From assembly GCF_039905635.1 (NCBI RefSeq), contig NZ_CP157000.1:992001-1056000 (forward strand): a DNA stretch of 64,000 nucleotides, in the 5' to 3' direction. Source of the DNA: Microbacterium sp. ProA8. Lineage in GTDB: Bacteria; Actinomycetota; Actinomycetes; Actinomycetales; Microbacteriaceae. This document shows, piece by piece, positions 1 through 8,962 of the stretch. Under the pieces are notes generated by a model that saw only the letters and a list, made by a program, of their open reading frames with translations, was not told where the DNA came from and did no database searches. The position numbers and the translations under genes were made by a program. Every line of letters begins with the position of its first letter. Within the stretch, counting starts at the first letter, position 1.

Positions 1-593
1 CCGGCCGCGTCGAACGGGCGCCCCGCCGCACCCATTCCTGCGGGGAGGATCGCCCAGCCGGCCACCCCGATGATGGCTGCGACCGCCCCCGTCACGAACA
101 GAACGCTCTGCCAGCCGAACGCCGCCGTGAGGAGTCCGCCGACGGTGACGCCGGCCGCACCTCCGACGGTGGAAGCGGCGCCCCAGCCGCTCATCGCCCG
201 CACACGCGGCGGGCCGGTGAAGGTGGCGAGGATCACGGACATGGCCGCCGGGCTCAGCATCGCCGCACCCACCCCGTGGATGAGGCGGGCCGCGACCAGC
301 ATCGTCTCGGTCGTCGAGAAGCCGCCGATCACGGAGCCGACGACCAGCACGCCGGCTCCGAAGAGGAACATCCGACGGCGCCCGAAGACATCCGCCGCAC
401 GGCCCGAGATCAGGAGCAGTCCGCCGAAAGTGAGGAAGTAGGCGTTCAGGACCCAGGCGGTTCCGACGGGACTGAGTCCGAGGTCGGCCACGATCGACGG
501 GAGTGCGACGTTCAGGATGCTGGAGTCCAGCATCACCACGAACTGTGCGGCGACCAGGGTGAAGACCAACGGCAGAGTCGAGGATGTGCGCAT
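1..593 (-). CDS. MFS drug exporter, DHA2 (EmrB/QacA) type, partial
   Basis: The first 197 residues of a proton-driven multidrug exporter of the inner membrane are present; the 3' part lies outside the window. The N-terminus gives a hydrophobic helix around VAAQFVVMLDSSILNVALPS, the DHA2-type motif around TM1. It continues through LNAYFLTFGGLLLISGRAADVFGR (TM2 to motif A, with GRAADVFGRRR) and further helices. ATG at 593 is preceded by GGAGGCG at a good ribosome-site distance. A promoter and a short arginine-rich frame lie upstream (619-816). Substrate cannot be told. Confidence 0.9.
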   Translation of the reverse strand, partial: MRTSSTLPLVFTLVAAQFVVMLDSSILNVALPSIVADLGLSPVGTAWVLNAYFLTFGGLLLISGRAADVFGRRRMFLFGAGVLVVGSVIGGFSTTETMLVAARLIHGVGAAMLSPAAMSVILATFTGPPRVRAMSGWGAASTVGGAAGVTVGGLLTAAFGWQSVLFVTGAVAAIIGVAGWAILPAGMGAAGRPFDAA

Positions 594-618
594 GTGCAAT
601 CGCCTCCAACACTGGAGC

Positions 619-747
619 TTAGCCGCGCCGCGAGTGTCGCTCTCGGGGCTGCGTCTGCCGCTCTACGGGTCGGCGGGACTGCTGCGTGGGGAGTTGGGCG
701 CGAGGGCGGATCTTGGCGCCGCGCGCTCGCGGTGATCTGTCGGACAT
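619..747 (-). CDS. Possible arginine-rich leader peptide (42 aa)
   Basis: A 42-codon frame starts at ATG 747 between the MFS promoter and the MFS start. It begins MSDRSPRARG and has about 30% arginine. GGGGAA lies 12-16 bases upstream, a poor ribosome-site distance. High-GC frames often give arginine-rich nonsense, so this may be chance; its position as the only short frame in the transcript leader is the argument for it. It ends 25 bases before the exporter gene. Confidence 0.25.
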   Translation of the reverse strand: MSDRSPRARGAKIRPRAQLPTQQSRRPVERQTQPRERHSRRG

Positions 748-788
748 GACGACTCGCTTCCCCTGATTGGCTGGCGGGTGAACCCCCG

Positions 789-816
789 ACCATAGCCGCC
801 TTCGCAGGAAAGTCAA
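789..816 (-). promoter_or_regulatory. Predicted promoter of the MFS exporter
   Basis: On the minus strand TTGACT (811-816) and TATGGT (789-794) are separated by 16 bases, a near-consensus sigma-70-type promoter. Transcription would start near 782 and leave a 5' leader of about 190 bases. It matches the divergent promoter at 850-877 in about 21 of 28 positions. Confidence 0.65.
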
Positions 817-849
817 CTCGCGGCACCGGCTCGGAAAAATCCCGCTGAC

Positions 850-877
850 TTGCCTTTTCTAGGAACCTGGCTATGGT
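850..877 (+). promoter_or_regulatory. Predicted promoter of leader ORF / TraR-DksA gene
   Basis: TTGCCT (850-855), a 16-base spacer and TATGGT (872-877). The expected start site, 7-8 bases after the -10, coincides with ATG 885, so the transcript is predicted to be leaderless. Confidence 0.6.
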
Positions 878-884
878 GATGGCC

Positions 885-1049
885 ATGAGCACCACGGCCC
901 GCACCCACGCCACGGAGCGTCTCGTCGACGCCTCCGTCGTGACGGCAGTGGCCGACATCGCGGGCGCCCGTCACGAGGTGCTCCCGCCCCGGCGGCGCGT
1001 CGCGAGTGGACTGATCATGCAGCCCACTCGTCGCGCCGCGCCCCCGTGA
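885..1049 (+). CDS. Possible leaderless leader peptide (54 aa)
   Basis: The frame begins ATG AGC ACC and encodes MSTTARTHATERLVDASVV..., ending with PPRRR and TRRAAPP clusters before TGA. Its ATG sits where the upstream promoter should start transcription, the arrangement of a leaderless actinobacterial mRNA. An intrinsic terminator follows 38 bases after the stop and precedes the TraR/DksA-like gene. Proline and arginine runs near the C-terminus are the kind of residues at which ribosomes slow, so a leader-peptide role is plausible but inferred. An in-frame ATG at 873 lies inside the -10 and is unlikely. I do not recognise the peptide. Confidence 0.4.
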   Translation: MSTTARTHATERLVDASVVTAVADIAGARHEVLPPRRRVASGLIMQPTRRAAPP

Positions 1050-1087
1050 GCCCCGTCCACCCCGACCGGTCTCACCGGACACCCAGC

Positions 1088-1112
1088 GCGTCGCATCAGC
1101 GGCGCTTTTTTT
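1088..1112 (+). terminator. Intrinsic terminator / attenuator before the zinc-finger gene
   Basis: A 7-bp stem (GCGTCGC with GCGGCGC, one G-U pair), loop ATCA, then seven T. It lies between the 54-aa frame and the ribosome site of the next gene with no room for another promoter after it, so expression of that gene would need read-through. Confidence 0.7.
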
Positions 1113-1130
1113 GTACCCGAGGAGCACGCC

Positions 1131-1445
1131 ATGAAGATTCCCACCACCGACCCCATCGCCCTCGGCGGTGTCCGGCGCGAGCTCGAGCGGCAGCTCGAGG
1201 AACGGCTCGCCGTCCTCCAGGAGCTTCAGCCGTTCGCCCTCCCGAGCGTCGATCCCGTCGCCTACCAGACGTCGGCATCCCACCGCGTCGCGATCGACCA
1301 GATCACCGCGGCGCTGAACCGGATCGATGCTGGCACCTACGGCTTGTGCACCCGGTGCGGTCGGCCGATCGCGCCCGCGCGGCTCGAGGTCCTTCCGTAC
1401 GCGGCCGCCTGCATCGAATGTCAGAGTCATGCTGACGCCGCGTAG
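1131..1445 (+). CDS. TraR/DksA-type C4 zinc-finger protein
   Basis: A 104-residue cytoplasmic protein. Residues 70-98 form the C4 zinc finger (CTRCGRPIAPARLEVLP, then CIEC), preceded by a long helix (residues 14-35, RRELERQLEERLAVLQEL) as in short DksA relatives. The family binds the RNA polymerase secondary channel and modulates stringent-response promoters; whether this short form does so is inference. Catalytic-tip acidic residues of true DksA cannot be assigned. GAGGAG precedes the ATG at a normal distance. The only visible promoter is upstream of the leader ORF, so control by termination at 1088-1112 is likely. Confidence 0.85.
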   Translation: MKIPTTDPIALGGVRRELERQLEERLAVLQELQPFALPSVDPVAYQTSASHRVAIDQITAALNRIDAGTYGLCTRCGRPIAPARLEVLPYAAACIECQSHADAA

Positions 1446-1935
1446 CAGCAAGCCGGTCCCCATCCCGTCCATCGCGCCGCTGGCCCCGGATGCCGGCACC
1501 AGCGCGCGCCGCCGGGTATCACCGGCGACCTCCGTCGCGTGGATCCGGCGGCGTGCGGGCGAGTTGCTCCGGCCGCGAGGCGATCGCGTCTCGCACCGCC
1601 GGCTGGTCGATGACCGCTCTGAGACGCCGCCCGGAACTGGTGCTCGCCCACATGACGCAGGCGCCGCGTCCGCCGGCACGTTCCGCGGCGCGACCGCTCG
1701 CTTCGTCGCCCTCGGCTGACACGCGGTGCTCCGCTGGCGTGAGGTCACGGCCTGCGCTCCCCACGGCCGTGGCAGCCTGGTGCAGGCTCGAATCGGGAGC
1801 CGTGATCCGTAGTCTGTTGACCCGCTCCTGAGCGAGGGCCAGTATGAGGATCGTTCGCATCGCGGCGAACCTCCGCGAGCGGGCGGCCGGGCGATCAGCC
1901 CGGCGCTGAGACACATCTGCGCACAGGGGGTACGC
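1446..1935 (+). other. 490-base gap without a supported gene
   Basis: Several open frames cross this stretch on both strands but none shows a ribosome site or a family motif. A TTGACC (1817-1822) lies upstream of the carboxypeptidase gene but I find no well-spaced -10. Nothing else is recognised. Confidence 0.4.
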
Positions 1936-4900
1936 ATGTTCCGTCAGCTCGCCGTCGCCACCGCCGTGGCATTGGTCATCTCCGGAGTCGGGGTGGGGCC
2001 GGCCATGGCCAGTCCGCCGCCACCCGATGTCGCCGATGACGTCGGCGTCGGCGTGTACGAGGCCACCGTCGACGCGGACGGTCTCGCGGCGATCGCCGAG
2101 CTCGGAGTGGATCGCGCGGAGGGCGAGCTGAACGTGCAGCCCGGCGCGGACGGCACGTTCGTGGTCCGGGTCGTCCTGCCGTCCGTGCAGGCCGACCAGG
2201 TCCGCGCCGAGGGCATCGACCTGCAGCCCGTCGTCGACGACGGAGCGGCCGACCAGGGGATGCGGTCGTTCGAGGCGCAAGCGGTTCCCGAGGGCGTCTT
2301 CCGCCCCTACCTCGGTGAGGGAGGCATCGCAGAGGAGCTCGCGGCGCAGGCGGCGGCGTATCCCGACATCGCACAGCTCGTCACCTTCGGCGAGACGTGG
2401 AACGGCACGGAGATCCAGGCGGTTCGCGTGACGCGCGACCCGGGAAAGGTCGCGGAGGGCAAGCGGCCCACGACGGTCTTCCTCGCCGCACAGCACGCGC
2501 GCGAGTGGATCACCCCCGAGATGGTGCGCCGACTGCTCGACGAAGTGCTGACCTCGTACGGCAGCGACCCGAAGATCACAGATCTCGTACGGAACACGGA
2601 GATGTGGTTCATCCCCGTGGCGAACCCTGACGGCTATGACTTCACCTTCGAGGTGGCTCCGACGCCCGATGACCCGGGAACCCGCCTGTGGCGCAAGAAT
2701 CTGCGGGACAACAACGAAAACGGAGTGCTCGACGGCGGAGACGGCGTGGACCTGAACCGCAACTCGCCGACGCGCTGGGGCTACGACAACGAGGGTTCGT
2801 CTCCGAACCCGATCAGTCTCACCTATCGTGGGCCGTCGCCCGGCTCGGAGCCCGAGTCCCAGGCGCTCTACGACCTGTTCGCCAAGATCACGCCCGAGTT
2901 CTTCATCAACTACCACTCGGCTGCCGAGCTCCTGCTGCACGGCATCGGCTGGCAGGTCGCGACTCCGTCGCCCGATGACGTGCTCTACGAGGCGATGGTC
3001 GGCGACGATGCCGATCCGGCCGTTCCGGGCTACGACCCCGACATCGCGGCAGAGCTGTACACGACGAATGGCGACATCGACTCCCACATGCAGGAGGCGT
3101 ACGGGACGCTCGGATTCACGCCCGAGATGTCGACGTGCCTCGTGGCGGTGGCATCCGATCCCGACGACGACTGGACGGAGGAGGACTGCGGGGAGAACCT
3201 CCAGGGCTTCGACTTCCCCGACGACGAGGAGCTGATCCAGGCGGAGTTCGCGAAGAACGTCCCGTTCGCCCTCGCTGTCGCCGAGTCGGCGCTCGACCCC
3301 GATGATCCCGTCTCGGTGGTCGGACGGGATGCCGAGGACTTCCGCGTCGACAGCTTCTCGGTGTCGTACGGCGACCCGCAGACAGTGGCCGTCACCGCCA
3401 AGCGCGCGCTGAAGTCCAAGAAGCTCATGTACTCGATCAACGGCGGCCGTGCCGTCCAGGCGGCGATCTCCGAATGGGAGGGCGGCGAGCGCTACGGCTT
3501 CGAGAACGACGATTACTACGCGGAGTACCGGGGCGTCGTGGAGGGAGCAAAGCCCGGCGATTCGGTCGAGGTGTGGTTCACGGGCGTGGCATCCGCCAAC
3601 GACCTGCCGAAGGGGGAGAAGGCAGGGAAACGCGAGAGCACGCACTTCACCTACGAGGTCGCCCAGGACACGGGCAACTCCGTGCTCGTCATCGCGAATG
3701 AGGACTACACGGGTGGCAGGAACGCCCAAGAACCGGTTCAGGCCGACGAGCCGAAGTACGTCGACGAGCACGTCGCGGCGCTCGAGGCCAACGGTGTGAC
3801 CCCAGACGTCTGGGACGTCGATACCAACGGCGTGCCGCACGACCTCGGCGTGCTGAGTCACTACGACGCGGTGCTCTGGTATCTCGGTGATAACCGTTTG
3901 ACGCAGGATGAGGAGGACCTGCTCACCTCGTACTTCGGCACGCCGCTGCCCAACCTCGCGGTCGCGGAGCGCCAGCAGTACCTGACGATCGCCGTACGCG
4001 ACTTCCTCAACGAGGGCGGCAAGGTCGCCTATGACGGTGAGACGACGGCGTACTACGGCCTCGGAGCCAGCAACTTCGGCGGCATCTGGTACGGCCTCGA
4101 CGGGGCACCCGATCAGGACTGCGTGGTCACGGCCGATCCGTTCTCGGATTGCCTCCTGCTCGCCGACGACTTCACCCAGTACTGGATGGGGGCGTACGGA
4201 CGACAGAACGCCGGAGCCGAGACGGGCACCGAGGGCATCGCTCCGCCGCTCGACGGCGTGACGCTCGAGTTCGGCGGCCCGGCGACGGTCGACAACCCGA
4301 TCAACGAGGTCGGCGCGTTCGTCGTCACGAGCGACGTTCTGCCCGTCGACGAGTTCCCGCAGTTCGCCAGCGAGGGCGTCGCAGAGTATCCCGACCCGTT
4401 CGCTGCGGTCGAGGGCGACTGGGCGGCGGCGGCCGGCCATATCGACGACGGCTACCAGCGGCTCGGTCGGACGTACGACCTCACAGGGCTGACGGCCGCG
4501 AACGCACCCGCGTTCGAGGCGCAGATGGCCTTCGACACCGAGGAAGGCTACGACAACGTCATCGTCGAAGCCCGCCCGGTCGGCGCCGGCGACGACGCGT
4601 GGACCACCCTGCTCGAGCAGGGCGGCGCCACGAGTTCCGCGGTTCCGACGGAGTGCGAGGCGGGCTTCCTCCTCGATCTCCACCCGTGGCTGCTGCACTA
4701 CCTCACGCCCGGCGACCCGTGCACGACTCCGGGCACATCGGGAGAGTGGAACGCCCTGACCGGCTCTTCGCTCTGGATCCCGGTCTCGTACGACCTGAGT
4801 GCGTACGCGGGCGGCCAGGTGGAGGTCGTCGTGAGCTACGTGACCGACCCGGCGACGGGCGGCCTCGGCGCCATCATCGACGACACGAAGCTGATCACCA

Positions 4901-5142
4901 CGGCCGGCACGTCCCAGGCCGAGGGCTTCGAGGAAGGGCTGGGTGCCTGGCAGGTGCTCGGCGCCCCCGAGGGCAGCCCGGACAACCTCTCCGACTGGGA
5001 GCGCTCGGACGGCCTCGCTGAGCTCGCCTCCGTGACCGCCACCGAGGACACGCTGCTCTTCGGCTTCGGCCTCGAGCAGCTCGTCACGCCCGAACAGCGG
5101 GCTGAGGTGGTCGGTCGTATGCTCGACCACTTCGGGCTCTGA
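1936..5142 (+). CDS. Secreted M14 family zinc carboxypeptidase, multidomain
   Basis: A 1068-residue exported metallopeptidase removing C-terminal residues from peptides. Residues 1-25 are a Sec signal peptide ending AMA. The M14 domain (about 120-460) has zinc ligands H187 and E190 in QHARE, H327 in FINYHS, the substrate motifs NPDGYDF, LWRKN and VDLNRN, and the catalytic-type E397 in FTPEMS. The remaining 600 residues contain a segment near 580-720 resembling a glutamine-amidotransferase-like fold and beta-rich carbohydrate-binding-like regions, as in the large actinobacterial members. GGGG lies 6 bases before ATG. A strong terminator follows, so it is monocistronic. Confidence 0.9.
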   Translation: MFRQLAVATAVALVISGVGVGPAMASPPPPDVADDVGVGVYEATVDADGLAAIAELGVDRAEGELNVQPGADGTFVVRVVLPSVQADQVRAEGIDLQPVVDDGAADQGMRSFEAQAVPEGVFRPYLGEGGIAEELAAQAAAYPDIAQLVTFGETWNGTEIQAVRVTRDPGKVAEGKRPTTVFLAAQHAREWITPEMVRRLLDEVLTSYGSDPKITDLVRNTEMWFIPVANPDGYDFTFEVAPTPDDPGTRLWRKNLRDNNENGVLDGGDGVDLNRNSPTRWGYDNEGSSPNPISLTYRGPSPGSEPESQALYDLFAKITPEFFINYHSAAELLLHGIGWQVATPSPDDVLYEAMVGDDADPAVPGYDPDIAAELYTTNGDIDSHMQEAYGTLGFTPEMSTCLVAVASDPDDDWTEEDCGENLQGFDFPDDEELIQAEFAKNVPFALAVAESALDPDDPVSVVGRDAEDFRVDSFSVSYGDPQTVAVTAKRALKSKKLMYSINGGRAVQAAISEWEGGERYGFENDDYYAEYRGVVEGAKPGDSVEVWFTGVASANDLPKGEKAGKRESTHFTYEVAQDTGNSVLVIANEDYTGGRNAQEPVQADEPKYVDEHVAALEANGVTPDVWDVDTNGVPHDLGVLSHYDAVLWYLGDNRLTQDEEDLLTSYFGTPLPNLAVAERQQYLTIAVRDFLNEGGKVAYDGETTAYYGLGASNFGGIWYGLDGAPDQDCVVTADPFSDCLLLADDFTQYWMGAYGRQNAGAETGTEGIAPPLDGVTLEFGGPATVDNPINEVGAFVVTSDVLPVDEFPQFASEGVAEYPDPFAAVEGDWAAAAGHIDDGYQRLGRTYDLTGLTAANAPAFEAQMAFDTEEGYDNVIVEARPVGAGDDAWTTLLEQGGATSSAVPTECEAGFLLDLHPWLLHYLTPGDPCTTPGTSGEWNALTGSSLWIPVSYDLSAYAGGQVEVVVSYVTDPATGGLGAIIDDTKLITTAGTSQAEGFEEGLGAWQVLGAPEGSPDNLSDWERSDGLAELASVTATEDTLLFGFGLEQLVTPEQRAEVVGRMLDHFGL

Positions 5143-5160
5143 CCGAACGGAGCACGCGAG

Positions 5161-5198
5161 ACGGATGCCGCGCCGGGTTCGCCCGGCGCGGCATCCGT
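5161..5198 (+). terminator. Strong intrinsic terminator, 17-bp perfect stem
   Basis: Perfect 17-bp inverted repeat (arms 5161-5177 and 5182-5198) closed by a TTCG tetraloop, 18 bases after the carboxypeptidase stop. There is no long T run; it probably also stops the minus-strand gene train from the other side. Confidence 0.75.
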
Positions 5199-5335
5199 CA
5201 TCTCACCCGCCGCGAGCGGTGCGCACCCAGCTGGAGATCGCTGCCGTCCAACCGACGCCACCTTCGTGTACGTCGACGCCGGCTTCCTCTCCGACGGCGA
5301 AACGTGTTCCGTGACGACGCAGTCGATGGGGCGGC

Positions 5336-7126
5336 CTACAGCCCCAGGTAGTAGTTCTTGATCACCTGAGCCATCAGAAAGCGGCGCTCCTTGAGGAAGG
5401 CCGGATACGACTCGGCTGTTGTCGTCCTCACACTGGCTGGGACCGCGTTGGCACGAAGATTCGCTTCGAGTTCACCCTCGGAACTGATCTCACCCAGTCG
5501 AAGGGCACCGTCCGCGATCTGCGCGTCGACCAGAGACATGTATTCGCCCGGCGCCCTGTCTTTTATCGCGATATTGATCGGGGTCTCGGTCAGCGCGAAG
5601 TTGGCGATCTGGTTGTAGTCGCTGCGATCGTTCACGCCCTGCTTGACGAGGTAGTTCTTCGGCACGACGTGGTGGATATCGCCGACTTCCTCGATCATGC
5701 TGCCGACCGTGACGTTCTTCGAGAGGAACCCTCGGAAACCCCCGTGGGTCTGCGCAACAAGAAACGCCAGGAAGTAGGGGCTGCGGACGCTTGAGGACTC
5801 CATCTCCATCGGGAGCGCCACGTTCCAGAAGTTGTCCGCGAGCTGGGACGACTCGATATCGCGGAGCACCTGAAGCGCGCCGATCTCATCGATCCTTCGG
5901 ATGTCAGCCTCGAACGCGGTCTCGAAGCTGCCTGTGTAGCGGCCGGTGAGCACCGACATGACGAACCAGCGTCGCACGACAAACTTGATCTCGCCCTCGT
6001 TGAGGTTCTTCTCGGTGCGCAGCTTGAGGTAGAGCGCGTATGCGAAGTTCAGAGCGTTCTTCGAGCTGATGAGCCGCGGGGCAACGAAGCCCGCTGACTT
6101 GATCGTCAGCGTGAACTGCTGGAAGTTGTACTGGTTCACGATCTCGAGCAGCACCCGTTCGAGGCGGTCGAAGGACTCGACCGCGAGCTCCTCGCTGAAC
6201 GTCCGGGTCTCGAAGTCGCGCCCAGAGAGGACGCTCACCAATGCGGCGACCTTGCCGCGTGAGAACTCTTTGATGCCGGCCACTCGAATGACGTCGGTGT
6301 ACGACGGGTCATACAGGTCCGAGTTATCGTGCTTCAACCATGAGATGGCCTGCAGGTAGCCGGACTCCGCGAAGCCCGTGTCGTTCTCGGCGATGTCGGT
6401 GTAGACGTGCGGCGCGACCGAGAGGTGGCAGAAGTAGTCGATCAGCTTGCGAAGGTTGCTCCCGAGGGTCCCGTGGCTGGAGATCTTGCTCATCGCGAAG
6501 TCGGCGCTGCTCAGCGGTACGCCTTTGGAGTTGATCCGGATGAAGATCTCGGTCACCGTCTCGATGTCGAGGTCTTCCGCCAGCGTGATGATGCCGACCT
6601 GAGCCTGCTTGATCGCGGACAGCCGCTGGAGCGCCTGCTCGACATGCGCCACGTCGACCTCGGGATTGGCCTCCATGTACGCCTTCGTGGCAGAGAACGC
6701 GGATGGCGCGTTCACGAACTCGGCGACGTCCGAAATCCAGGCGCTGTCTCTGTCTATGACGGGAGTGAGGGTCGCGAACTGTTCGGTCGTCGGGTTGAAC
6801 GCGATTTTGATCCGCTTGCGCTTGTAGCTCTTGTCTACGACCATCTGACCCACGAGCGCCGCAGTCATGGCTGTGATCCGCTGCTGACCGTCTATCAGGA
6901 TCTGCCGGAACGATGACTTGGATCCGTCCTTCAGTCCGACGTCTGCACTTTGCCAGGTGATGAGATACCCGATCGGGAACCCGTTGTAGAGCGAATCGAG
7001 AAGGTCTCGAACCTTTGTGGAATCCCACACGAACGGACGCTGCATCTCGGGGATCGCGACCTGTCCTGACTTCACCCACGTGAGGAGGGTCTCGACAGAG
7101 TGCTGCTGGACGGTGTACTTCGACAA
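5336..7126 (-). CDS. DUF262/DUF1524 (GmrSD-like) defence protein
   Basis: A 596-residue protein. The N-terminal DUF262 domain has IPEMQRPFVWD (25-35) and DGQQR (79-83), the ParB/sulfiredoxin-like NTPase motif. Near the C-terminus DIHHVVPKNYL (483-493) followed by NQIANFAL is the DUF1524 His-Me finger nuclease signature. In GmrSD, SspE and BrxU the same pair makes NTP-regulated nucleases against modified or foreign DNA, so restriction is the likely role. The start is TTG at 7126 with AAGGAA upstream; no ATG fits the frame. It is the last gene of the island train, 80 bases after the helicase gene. Confidence 0.85.
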   Translation of the reverse strand: MSKYTVQQHSVETLLTWVKSGQVAIPEMQRPFVWDSTKVRDLLDSLYNGFPIGYLITWQSADVGLKDGSKSSFRQILIDGQQRITAMTAALVGQMVVDKSYKRKRIKIAFNPTTEQFATLTPVIDRDSAWISDVAEFVNAPSAFSATKAYMEANPEVDVAHVEQALQRLSAIKQAQVGIITLAEDLDIETVTEIFIRINSKGVPLSSADFAMSKISSHGTLGSNLRKLIDYFCHLSVAPHVYTDIAENDTGFAESGYLQAISWLKHDNSDLYDPSYTDVIRVAGIKEFSRGKVAALVSVLSGRDFETRTFSEELAVESFDRLERVLLEIVNQYNFQQFTLTIKSAGFVAPRLISSKNALNFAYALYLKLRTEKNLNEGEIKFVVRRWFVMSVLTGRYTGSFETAFEADIRRIDEIGALQVLRDIESSQLADNFWNVALPMEMESSSVRSPYFLAFLVAQTHGGFRGFLSKNVTVGSMIEEVGDIHHVVPKNYLVKQGVNDRSDYNQIANFALTETPINIAIKDRAPGEYMSLVDAQIADGALRLGEISSEGELEANLRANAVPASVRTTTAESYPAFLKERRFLMAQVIKNYYLGL

Positions 7127-7206
7127 GGGAGTTCCTTCGCATGAGTCCCGAGATGGTGGGCGCCGGACGCGTCGTCGACGACGGTCATTGGCACCGCTGA
7201 CGAGCT

Positions 7207-8949
7207 TTATCCTGCCTTAAGTCCACCCTGCCGAAGCACGACGCAACGGTACTTTGCGCGGGTGAGCGCGACGTACAGAAGGTCGCTCCACTCGAGGCCC
7301 TGGGATTCGACGAACGCAGTCGCCTCCGCCCCGAGATCTGTGAGCACGACCGCATCCGCATCCAGTCCCTTGAACTTGAAGACGGATCGCCACCGGATCT
7401 TGCCCGGCATCCCCTCGCTCTGGAGCTGCTTGCGCAGCCACCGTTCGTCCTGGGTCCTCTCGGGTCGCGCGAGCAGCCGACCGGCGAGCGACCGCTTCTC
7501 CGCGAATGGGCTCAGTACGACGATGTCTTCCGCCGCGTGGTGCTGAAGGAGTTCGCGCAGCGCGGACGCCAGGGCTCCCGTCTCGTTGCCGTCCGTGATG
7601 GCGATCGTGCTGAGTCCGCCGGGGACGCTCCTCGCCACGCGGTGGCGGGTGTAGCCGAGCTGCTGCTTGAGGGTCGACTCGACCGCCGAGGTGAGACCCG
7701 GCACAGCACGGCAATTCCGCCGTACGCGGACGTGCACGAGGTCGGGGATGAGGCTCTTCGCGATCGCGTACGGATTCACCTGCTCATCGACGCGTCGCAT
7801 GATCTGCTGGCGGGAGTCGCCTGCGAACACAAGCTTCGTCCCCGCCGGACGGCCCGTACCCGCGAGGGCGAAGATGAGCTCCAGCACGAGCAGGTTGCCT
7901 GCGACGTCTTGGAACTCGTCGATGCAGATCGCCTCGTACCCGCCGAGGTGCGGCTTCTCACGCAGGACCGCGATCGCCTGCTCAGGCAATTCGCGGGTGT
8001 ACCACTCGTGCGGGGCATCCGGCGGGTTAGCCGGCATGCCGACCAGTCGCAGCATCAGCGAGTTGAGGTCGGCGACGTCGACGTTTGGCAGCCCGCCCAC
8101 GAAGCGCTGCAGTTCGTCCGCCATGAGAACGTTCCAGCAGGCCACGAGTGTCTTTCGCCCCTCGCGGTTGAGGCGGCGCGCCGACTGAGTGATCAGGTAC
8201 GACTTTCCGGTTCCGGCAGGGCCTTCGAAGTACACATGGTCGTTCGTCTCGATCAGTTCGAGCACGACTTCCTGCGATCCGAGCAGCTTTATCTCGGTCA
8301 CCCGACGCTCGTGTGCGCGCTCTTCGGGTGTCTGCTTCGCGACGAAGTCCGCGATGAGAGCGTCGGCGATCGGGTCGACGCGCTCAGCGGTCAGCGCGGC
8401 CGGATCGTTCGCGACCTCGTCAACGGCCGAGTACCACGTGTCGTACTCGGCGAGCGTCTTCTCGATGAGCCAGGTGGGCCGGCTGAGATCGTCACTCCAC
8501 CCCAGCTCCCATTCGAAGAACTGCAGATCGCCCGGCGTCTTGTTCTCGAACTGGTGGCGCCCAATCGAGGTGAACCACACCAGGCGGGCGATCGGCTCGC
8601 TTCCGGTGAGCAGGTCGCGTTCGCGAAGATGATGACGGATGCTGCGCCGAGCCCCGTCGAGCTGCTTGAGCGGGTCCTTGTGCGGCTGGGGCACGCGGTC
8701 GAGGTACCAGTCGCCACCCTTGTACTCGACGTAGGCGGGCGACTTCACCTCGATGACGAGGATGCCTCGGCCTGGCGCGAGGACGATGAAGTCCGCCTCT
8801 CCCTGGAACGCTGAGGCGTGTCGTCCGATCCCGAGCGAGTGGATGGCCACCCAGTCGTCGCGGCCTTGGATGCCCTCGAGCGCGCTGAACACCTTGCGTT
8901 CGGAAGAGTTGGCCCCCTCGCGCGGGTATGCCGGGATCATGCGAACCAT
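7207..8949 (-). CDS. NERD-domain nuclease fused to superfamily I helicase
   Basis: A 580-residue protein. Residues 10-110 are a NERD (nuclease-related) domain with D53, E67 and K69 in ADFIVLAPGRGILVIEVK. Residues 230-580 are a UvrD-like helicase with Walker A EGPAGTGKS (241-249), motif II CIDEFQD (341-347), GDSRQQI, and a C-terminal LLYVALTRAK. It probably unwinds and cuts DNA. I chose ATG 8949 because GGAGG lies 6 bases upstream, just after the stop of the preceding gene; the frame stays open further upstream inside that gene. Fourteen bases separate it from the hhe-like gene, so they are cotranscribed. Confidence 0.85.
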   Translation of the reverse strand: MVRMIPAYPREGANSSERKVFSALEGIQGRDDWVAIHSLGIGRHASAFQGEADFIVLAPGRGILVIEVKSPAYVEYKGGDWYLDRVPQPHKDPLKQLDGARRSIRHHLRERDLLTGSEPIARLVWFTSIGRHQFENKTPGDLQFFEWELGWSDDLSRPTWLIEKTLAEYDTWYSAVDEVANDPAALTAERVDPIADALIADFVAKQTPEERAHERRVTEIKLLGSQEVVLELIETNDHVYFEGPAGTGKSYLITQSARRLNREGRKTLVACWNVLMADELQRFVGGLPNVDVADLNSLMLRLVGMPANPPDAPHEWYTRELPEQAIAVLREKPHLGGYEAICIDEFQDVAGNLLVLELIFALAGTGRPAGTKLVFAGDSRQQIMRRVDEQVNPYAIAKSLIPDLVHVRVRRNCRAVPGLTSAVESTLKQQLGYTRHRVARSVPGGLSTIAITDGNETGALASALRELLQHHAAEDIVVLSPFAEKRSLAGRLLARPERTQDERWLRKQLQSEGMPGKIRWRSVFKFKGLDADAVVLTDLGAEATAFVESQGLEWSDLLYVALTRAKYRCVVLRQGGLKAG

Positions 8950-8962
8950 ATCTGCCTCCGCC

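Noticed and set aside
533-958. Minus-strand frame spanning the exporter promoter region
   Set aside because: Overlaps the MFS start in another frame and contains both predicted promoters; composition is random-like.
1490-1831. Plus-strand frame of 113 codons after the zinc-finger gene
   Set aside because: No ribosome site and no motif; overlapping frames on both strands are equally long.
1519-5130. Very long open frame opposite the carboxypeptidase gene
   Set aside because: It mirrors the codon bias of the real gene (Arg/Val/Asp/Leu-rich, no motif, no ribosome site); the plus-strand protein has all M14 motifs.
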